This document shows, in pieces, positions 33,215-37,918 of a stretch of DNA of 37,918 bases. Where the stretch lies: positions 1 to 37,918 of the forward strand of contig CANBUA010000006.1 in assembly GCA_947372535.1 (NCBI GenBank), in the 5' to 3' direction. A model generated the notes under the pieces. It worked only from the letters and a program-made list of their open reading frames with translations. It searched no databases and was not told the DNA's origin. Position 1 is the first letter of the stretch, and each line of letters begins with the position of its first letter. The translations under genes and the position numbers were made by a program. Origin of the DNA: Burkholderiales bacterium. GTDB lineage: Bacteria > Pseudomonadota > Gammaproteobacteria > Burkholderiales > Burkholderiaceae.

Positions 33215-33244
33215 AATCCCGTATGATTTGCTAAACTCCGTTCA

Positions 33245-33832
33245 ATGTCCAAATCCAGCGTCGACAACGATTACCGCCACCGCATCCTGATGGCCTTGGC
33301 CGATGTGCTCATGGCGCAACGCTATGCAGACGTCACCATCGCCGACATCGCGGCCCAGGCGCGCATCTCCAAACGCACTTTCTACGAGCAGTTCGAGAGC
33401 AAGCAGGCCTGCCTGTTGGCCCTGAGCGAGCACACCAGCGAGCAGATCATGCTGGCCATCCTGGCCGCCTACCAGCCCGGCATGAACTGGTCGCAGATCG
33501 TGCACGATGTGACCAGTGCCTACCTGAGCGCCATCCAGGCCTCGCCTTCCTTGATGCATGCGCTGTACGTCGAGTTGCTCGCCACTGGCTGGCCCGGCCT
33601 TGAAATTCGACGCGCGGTGAGTGTCAAGTTTTCAGATTTTCTATGCACCCAGGTTGAGATGCTGCGTGCTCAAGGCGAGCCGCTCAAGCCCTTGTCTCCA
33701 TTGACCGCCATCGCCGTGATCGCCGGCATCAATGAGCTCATCCTGCAAGCCATGATGAGCAGCGATGCGCCTGATCTGCTGAGCCTGGCCGACACGGCCC
33801 AGGCCTTGGTGCACGCGGTGACGCGGCCTTGA
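33245..33832 (+). CDS. TetR-family transcriptional regulator
   Basis: This is a 195-aa protein. The DNA-binding domain is RHRILMALADVLMAQRYADVTIADIAAQARISKRTFYEQFESKQACLLAL in outline, with the recognition helix ISKRTFYEQF. The remaining all-helical ligand domain is variable. Two perfect operator-type dyads lie in the 132-bp region shared with the divergent oxygenase gene, so it most likely represses the oxygenase and itself. The BAHD-like gene begins 64 bp downstream on the same strand and may be co-transcribed. A hydrophobic or lipid-like inducer would fit the neighbourhood, as an inference. Confidence 0.93.
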   Translation: MSKSSVDNDYRHRILMALADVLMAQRYADVTIADIAAQARISKRTFYEQFESKQACLLALSEHTSEQIMLAILAAYQPGMNWSQIVHDVTSAYLSAIQASPSLMHALYVELLATGWPGLEIRRAVSVKFSDFLCTQVEMLRAQGEPLKPLSPLTAIAVIAGINELILQAMMSSDAPDLLSLADTAQALVHAVTRP

Positions 33833-33895
33833 TGCAGCATTGATGCGGGACAAACCCAGCCGGTCGCCAGATTGATCTCTGGCACACTCGAACCC

Positions 33896-35206
33896 ATGCC
33901 CAAGATCAAGTCCACCCTGGTATCTCGCAAGGTCCTCAAAAGCGGTGTCACGTCGCCCGAGCGCTACTACCAATCGGGCATCGACATCCTCACGGCCGAC
34001 GTCAGCATCCCCGTCATCCATGTGCATCCGAAGGGGCTGGACGTCGAGGTACTGGAGCGCTCCTTGAGCGCCACACTGGCCAACTACCCTTTGATCGCCG
34101 GCCAGCTCAAGAAGGATGAAAAGGGCTACCCCTACTACCTGGCCAGCGACGTCGGCCTTGAATTCTGCGTGCGCCGCTGCAAAGGTCCCACGCCCGACTA
34201 CGGCCCGCACCACCACATGGCCGATCACTTGAGCAGCTACTACAAGCAGATCTGGCCCTGGCACCGCTATGGCAAGGACGAGTGCATGAGCTCGTTCACC
34301 ATCTACCAGTTCGACGATGGTGGCGCGATCCTGAGCATGAGCATGCTGCATTCGCTGCTCGATGGCACGTCTTACTGGCAGTTCATGCTCGATTGGATGA
34401 GCGCGGCCAAGGGTGTGCCGACGCCGCCCAGGCCCATGAACCGCCAGTTGACCATCGACCTGGGCCAAGCCCACATCGACAAGCCCTTCACCAAGGGCTA
34501 CACCTATCGGCCGCCATTCTTCGAGTGGCTCAAGGTATTTGCCACGCTGGGCTGGGCCTTCTTGTTCCAGCTCAAGAAAGAGATCTACCGCGTGCCCGCC
34601 AGCACCGTGGCCCAGTGGAAGGCCGAAGCAGTCGCCGAGGGCGGCGAGGCCGCCACTGCGTCACCCTCCGAGCTGGTCACCGCCCATGTGCTCAAGGTGC
34701 TCTCGCCCGTCTGGCCAAGCCACGAGGACCGCTACCTGGGCATGGTGATCGACCTACGCTACAAGCGCAGCCTGCGCATCCCGCGTCAATTCTTCGGCAA
34801 TGCTTTGGGCAACCGGGATGTGCCCTATTCAAGGCAGGAGCTGGCGGAATCCTCGCTTGCGCAGATCGCCATCAAGAGCCGCACCTCGCCCGAGGGCCTG
34901 ACCACCGAGGACTTGCAAGCCTTCCTGGGACTGATGGAGCGTGGTCGCCAAGAGAAAAGCATCAAGCGCCTGATGATGCGTTCGGTGGCCCGCACCATCC
35001 AGGGCGGCTTCGTGCTGAACAACTGCAGCCACTATCCGATCTACGACATCGATTTCGGCACGGGGCCGGCCTCCTGGCACGACCCCATCGGCGTGGTGTT
35101 CCGCATGCTGATGATCATCAACACACCCAGCCAGGATGGCGGCTTCGACCTGCACTTCTCGGGGCACAAGGCCGAGCACGCCGTGCTCAAGAAGCTCTAC
35201 GGCTGA
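33896..35206 (+). CDS. BAHD-like acyltransferase (HxxxD/DFG-type)
   Basis: This is a 436-aa protein from ATG 33896. It carries the pair of motifs that define BAHD enzymes, best known from plants: HSLLDG (H152-x3-D156-G, catalytic) and YDIDFGTGPASW (D386-F-G, structural). Further matches are SELVTAHVLKVL and VIDLRYKRSLRIPRQFFGNALGN, the region that reads R-x-R ... GYFGNA in plant members. BAHD enzymes move an acyl group from acyl-CoA to an alcohol or amine. The acceptor here is unknown. The gene converges with a KAS III-like gene (14-bp gap) and follows tetR. Other CoA-dependent transferases of the condensation superfamily share HxxxD, but the DFG-x-G and GNALGN blocks favour BAHD. Confidence 0.8.
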   Translation: MPKIKSTLVSRKVLKSGVTSPERYYQSGIDILTADVSIPVIHVHPKGLDVEVLERSLSATLANYPLIAGQLKKDEKGYPYYLASDVGLEFCVRRCKGPTPDYGPHHHMADHLSSYYKQIWPWHRYGKDECMSSFTIYQFDDGGAILSMSMLHSLLDGTSYWQFMLDWMSAAKGVPTPPRPMNRQLTIDLGQAHIDKPFTKGYTYRPPFFEWLKVFATLGWAFLFQLKKEIYRVPASTVAQWKAEAVAEGGEAATASPSELVTAHVLKVLSPVWPSHEDRYLGMVIDLRYKRSLRIPRQFFGNALGNRDVPYSRQELAESSLAQIAIKSRTSPEGLTTEDLQAFLGLMERGRQEKSIKRLMMRSVARTIQGGFVLNNCSHYPIYDIDFGTGPASWHDPIGVVFRMLMIINTPSQDGGFDLHFSGHKAEHAVLKKLYG

Positions 35207-35220
35207 AGCAGCCTGATCGA

Positions 35221-36342
35221 TCAGACCTTGCGCATCACCACGCTGCCGACCGAATAGCCAGCACCGAATGAGCACATCACGCCCACCTCGCCCGAGGTGA
35301 GGTCACCGCGATAACGGTGAAAGGCGATCACCGAACCGGCCGATGCCGTGTTGGCGAACTCATCGAGGATCAAAGGCGCCAAGTTGTCGGGCACCTCGGT
35401 GCCCACCAGCTTCTTGATGACCAGCTGGTTCATGCTCTGGTTGGCCTGGTGCAACCAGTAGCGGTGCACCTGAGTGCTCTCGATGTTCAGGTCAGCCAAG
35501 TGGCCCTCAATGTGGGCGGCGGCAATTGGCACGACCTCCTTGAACACCTTGCGGCCTTCCTGGCGGAATGTCTTGTCGCGGGCATCCGGGTCGCTGTCCT
35601 CGCTGCGGTTCATGAAGCCGAAGTTGTTGCGGATGTTGTTGGAGAACTGTGTGGCCAGGCGCGTGCCCAGGACTTCCCATTGATCGGCCGCCGTGGCGGT
35701 GTCGGCACGCTCGACGATGAGCGCCGTGCACACATCACCAAAGATGAAATGGCAGTCGCGGTCCTTCCACTCGTGGTGGGCCGAGGTGATCTCGGGGTTG
35801 ACCACCAGCACGCAGCGCGCCGTGCCGGCCCGCACCGCGTTGACCGCCTGCTCGACCGCGAAAGTGGCCGATGAGCAGGCCACGTTCATGTCGAAGCCAA
35901 AACCACCGGCGCCAACAGCCTGCTGGATCTCGATGGCCATGGCCGGGTAGGCCCGCTGCATGTTGGCCGAAGAGCAGATCACCGCGTCGATGTCACTGCC
36001 TTGTTTGCCGGCCTGGGCCATGGCTTGCTGGGCCGCCACCACGGCGACTTCGGCCATCAAAGAGAGTTCGTCGTCAGGGCGCGCTTTGAAACGCGGTCGC
36101 ATGCGGGTCGGGTCCAGCACGCCTTCCTTGTCGATCACATAGCGCTGCTTGATGCCCGAGGCCTTGAGAATGAACTCCTCGCTGGAGGGCTGCAAGGCTT
36201 CGCGCTCGCCCTCGGCGATGGCCACCGCATGCAGGGTGTTGTACTGCTCGACGTAGGCGTTGAAAGAAGCCACCAGCTCCGCGTTGGAGATGATGAAGGG
36301 CGGCTGGTAAAGGCCTGTGCCGCTGATGACGACAGAAATCAT
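35221..36342 (-). CDS. beta-ketoacyl-ACP synthase III-like ketosynthase
   Basis: This is a 373-aa thiolase-fold enzyme from ATG 36342 with AGGA upstream. The triad is complete: C156 in DMNVACSSATFAVEQA, H298 in WLHQANQSMNQL and N331 in EFANTASAGSVIAFHRY. The N-terminal VVISGTGLYQPPFIISN block and SGIKQRYVIDKEGVLDPTRM form the FabH-like subfamily that is longer than housekeeping FabH (about 320 aa) and appears in secondary lipid pathways. It would condense an acyl-CoA with a malonyl carrier, or two acyl groups. It is convergent with the BAHD-like gene. Product unknown. Confidence 0.9.
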   Translation of the reverse strand: MISVVISGTGLYQPPFIISNAELVASFNAYVEQYNTLHAVAIAEGEREALQPSSEEFILKASGIKQRYVIDKEGVLDPTRMRPRFKARPDDELSLMAEVAVVAAQQAMAQAGKQGSDIDAVICSSANMQRAYPAMAIEIQQAVGAGGFGFDMNVACSSATFAVEQAVNAVRAGTARCVLVVNPEITSAHHEWKDRDCHFIFGDVCTALIVERADTATAADQWEVLGTRLATQFSNNIRNNFGFMNRSEDSDPDARDKTFRQEGRKVFKEVVPIAAAHIEGHLADLNIESTQVHRYWLHQANQSMNQLVIKKLVGTEVPDNLAPLILDEFANTASAGSVIAFHRYRGDLTSGEVGVMCSFGAGYSVGSVVMRKV

Positions 36343-36475
36343 GTCTTGTCCTAAAAAAATCGCCGCAACTTCCACAGCGCCGACAACCCCACATGTTAAT
36401 GCGTCGGAGCGCCAGCCCCACATTGCTCATGGTGAAACCGGACAAGCCCACCGCAAATGCAGGGAAACCGTCTGG

Positions 36476-37174
36476 CTAAAACGGACAGGCACTGCGCATC
36501 AGCAGCGTTGCCCCCGTGACGGGATGAGGCAAGCTCAGCTCACTGGCGTGCAGCAGCAAGCGAGAAGCATGCTCGCCCTCCAGGCATGGGGGGCCATACA
36601 AGGGATCGCCCACAATGACATGGCCGATGCTCAGCATGTGCACCCGCAATTGATGGGATCGGCCCGTCACGGGCTCCAGCAGCAAGCGGGTCTGCCTTGC
36701 CTCAAGGTCCCGCGCCATCACCGTGTACTTGGTCAGCGAGGGCTTGCCATGCACCTGATCAACCATCTGACGTGGCCGGTTGGGCCAGTCGGTGATCAGC
36801 GGGGCATCGACCTGGCCTTCATCCAGCTCGACCAGGCCGCTCACCACCGCCTCGTAATGCTTGTGTACCTGCCGCTTCATGAAGAGTTCGCTCAGGGCCC
36901 GCTGCATGGCCGCACCCCGACCCAGCACCAGCAACCCGGAGGTCGCCATGTCCAGCCGGTGGACGATGAGCGCATCGGGCACATGCCGCTGCACTCGGTG
37001 GATCAGGCAATCTTGCAGGTGGTCTCCCCGGCCAGGCACCGTGAGCAGGCCGGACGGCTTGTCCACCACCACCAGGTCATCGTCCAGATGCAGGGGATGA
37101 AAGCCAGCATCAGGCGGCGGCTCGTAGACCGCCAGTTGATGCACCGGAGCGGCTGGCGGACAAGGTGACGACAT
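36476..37174 (-). CDS. RluA-family 23S rRNA/tRNA pseudouridine synthase
   Basis: The product is 232 aa from ATG 37174; the longer frame to 37330 overlaps the start of aconitase and is rejected. LHLDDDLVVVDKPSGLLTVPG opens the catalytic domain, VHRLDMATSGLLVL holds the catalytic Asp75, followed by KHYEAVVSG, RLLLEPVTGRSHQLRVHM and IVGDPLYG. No S4 domain precedes it, so it is the RluA rather than RluC/D type. The target uridine cannot be told. It is divergent from acnA. Confidence 0.93.
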   Translation of the reverse strand: MSSPCPPAAPVHQLAVYEPPPDAGFHPLHLDDDLVVVDKPSGLLTVPGRGDHLQDCLIHRVQRHVPDALIVHRLDMATSGLLVLGRGAAMQRALSELFMKRQVHKHYEAVVSGLVELDEGQVDAPLITDWPNRPRQMVDQVHGKPSLTKYTVMARDLEARQTRLLLEPVTGRSHQLRVHMLSIGHVIVGDPLYGPPCLEGEHASRLLLHASELSLPHPVTGATLLMRSACPF

Positions 37175-37246
37175 CAGGGCAGATTGAACAATGCAGGGAT
37201 CAGGGATGCCTGGCCCCAGGCCGGCAAGGGCGGGCCATAGCCTGCC

Positions 37247-37266
37247 ACAATCAATGCATTCATTGT
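37247..37266. promoter_or_regulatory. dyad upstream of aconitase gene
   Basis: ACAATCAATG-CATTCATTGT is a 20-bp inverted repeat with one mismatched position, 20 bp before the acnA start and 72 bp from the divergent pseudouridine synthase start. It is an operator candidate; no regulator is identified. A Fur or Fnr consensus is not evident. Confidence 0.45.
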
Positions 37267-37286
37267 CCCGCAAACGGAGCCGCCCC

Positions 37287-37918
37287 ATGGTCAAAGCCGT
37301 CGTTCCTGTCAAGAAAAGCCCAGTCGCCAAGCCTCAGCCCCATGCCTTCGGCCAAACGCTCAAGAGCTTCAAGACCGCAGCGGGCCAAGCCATCAAGTTC
37401 TACTCCCTGCCCGAGCTGGCCAAAACGCAGCCTAACGTGAGCAAGCTGCCGGTGTCCATCCGCATCGTGCTGGAGTCGGTGCTGCGCAATTGCGATGGCA
37501 AGAAGGTGACGGCGGCCCATGTGGCGCAACTGGCCAACTGGAAACCCAACGCGGCCCGCAAGGACGAGATCCCCTTCGTAGTCGCGCGCGTGGTGCTGCA
37601 GGACTTCACCGGCGTGCCCCTGCTGGCCGACCTGGCCGCCATGCGCAACGTCGCCCAGGCCATGGGCCACGACCCCAAGCGCATTGAGCCCCTGGTGCCC
37701 GTGGACCTCGTGGTCGACCACTCGGTGATGATCGACTACTACGGCGCCCGTAAGGCGCTGGACCTCAACATGAAGCTGGAATTCATGCGCAACGCCGAGC
37801 GCTACCAGTTCATGAAGTGGGGCATGCAGGCCTTCGACACCTTCGGCGTCGTGCCGCCGGGCTTTGGCATCGTCCACCAGGTCAACCTGGAGTACCTGGC
37901 GCGCGGCGTGCATCAACG
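37287..37918 (+). CDS. acnA: aconitate hydratase A, N-terminal part (runs off the right edge)
   Basis: The frame from ATG 37287 (GGAG 8 bp upstream) is open to the window end, giving 210 residues. [61 protein letters not shown] and [15 protein letters not shown] are strong hallmarks of IRP/AcnA-type aconitase. It converts citrate to isocitrate in the TCA cycle with a 4Fe-4S cluster; the cluster cysteines lie beyond the window. The N-terminus carries a short basic extension ([15 protein letters not shown]). Confidence 0.96.
   Translation, partial: MVKAVVPVKKSPVAKPQPHAFGQTLKSFKTAAGQAIKFYSLPELAKTQPNVSKLPVSIRIVLESVLRNCDGKKVTAAHVAQLANWKPNAARKDEIPFVVARVVLQDFTGVPLLADLAAMRNVAQAMGHDPKRIEPLVPVDLVVDHSVMIDYYGARKALDLNMKLEFMRNAERYQFMKWGMQAFDTFGVVPPGFGIVHQVNLEYLARGVHQ

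Noticed and set aside
31634..33226. 530-codon plus-strand frame
   Set aside because: Its first 50 codons are the decayed esterase; the rest is antisense to the MpaB-family gene.
1..37918. tRNA, rRNA, CRISPR, IS elements, prophage genes
   Set aside because: Reading the sequence I found no cloverleaf-like segment, regularly spaced repeat, transposase or integrase gene. A tool such as tRNAscan would be decisive.

Overview
The window is high-GC DNA (roughly 63% by eye) with tightly packed genes and the family content of a betaproteobacterium of the order Burkholderiales. This rests on the protein families seen (DUF2946 next to a TonB receptor, an Lcp/MpaB-like oxygenase, a glycine-zipper stress protein, a PAS-GGDEF-EAL protein); no rRNA or other species marker is present. 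I saw no tRNA, rRNA, CRISPR array, IS element or prophage gene. It reads as ordinary chromosome with several accessory islets.

Layout. 1-1193 (-): front part of a PAS/GAF sensor kinase, cut by the left edge. 1284-4132 (-): TonB-dependent receptor plus a DUF2946 protein. 4163-6478 (+): ZntA-type Zn/Cd/Pb ATPase, divergent from them. 6497-8796 (-): glutathione transferase, SRPBCC protein, VOC protein and an unrecognised protein with an NlpC/P60-like layout. 8897-11113: divergent BrkB/YihY and AI-2E/PerM membrane proteins. 11129-15955: stand-alone trans-AT-type acyltransferase, AraC regulator, LTA-synthase-like sulfatase-fold enzyme, and a divergent Sfp-type phosphopantetheinyl transferase. 16039-20711: glycine-zipper protein, PAS-GGDEF-EAL protein, NAD(P)H-dependent FMN reductase, PBP5-type D,D-carboxypeptidase. 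20828-23776: copper-efflux operon copA-cueR with a clear CueR-type promoter. 23799-24540: a 78-aa protein divergent from a 61-aa peptide that has a colicin V-like double-glycine leader. 24633-27046: GbsR/MarR regulator, DCC (DUF393) protein, membrane protein and SDR protein, with two copies of one 18-bp operator-like dyad. 27102-28493: divergent HxlR regulator and alpha/beta hydrolase with a 19-bp perfect dyad between them. 28545-31276: class II glutamine amidotransferase, YgjP-like metallopeptidase, exonuclease I. 31389-31815: decayed esterase. 31853-36342: MpaB/Lcp-like oxygenase, its divergent TetR regulator with two perfect operator dyads, a BAHD-like acyltransferase and a KAS III-like ketosynthase. 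36476-37918: RluA-type pseudouridine synthase and the front of aconitase A.

Themes. Metal handling recurs: ZntA, DUF2946-TonB receptor, CopA-CueR. Acyl/phosphopantetheine chemistry recurs too: trans-acting AT with the carboxylate-binding Arg replaced by Gln, Sfp-type PPTase, KAS III, BAHD-like transferase, yet no PKS, NRPS or acyl carrier protein gene lies in the window. The least conventional parts are the BAHD/KAS III/MpaB/TetR group, the orphan double-glycine peptide, and the GbsR and TetR operator sets, which can be read directly from the DNA.
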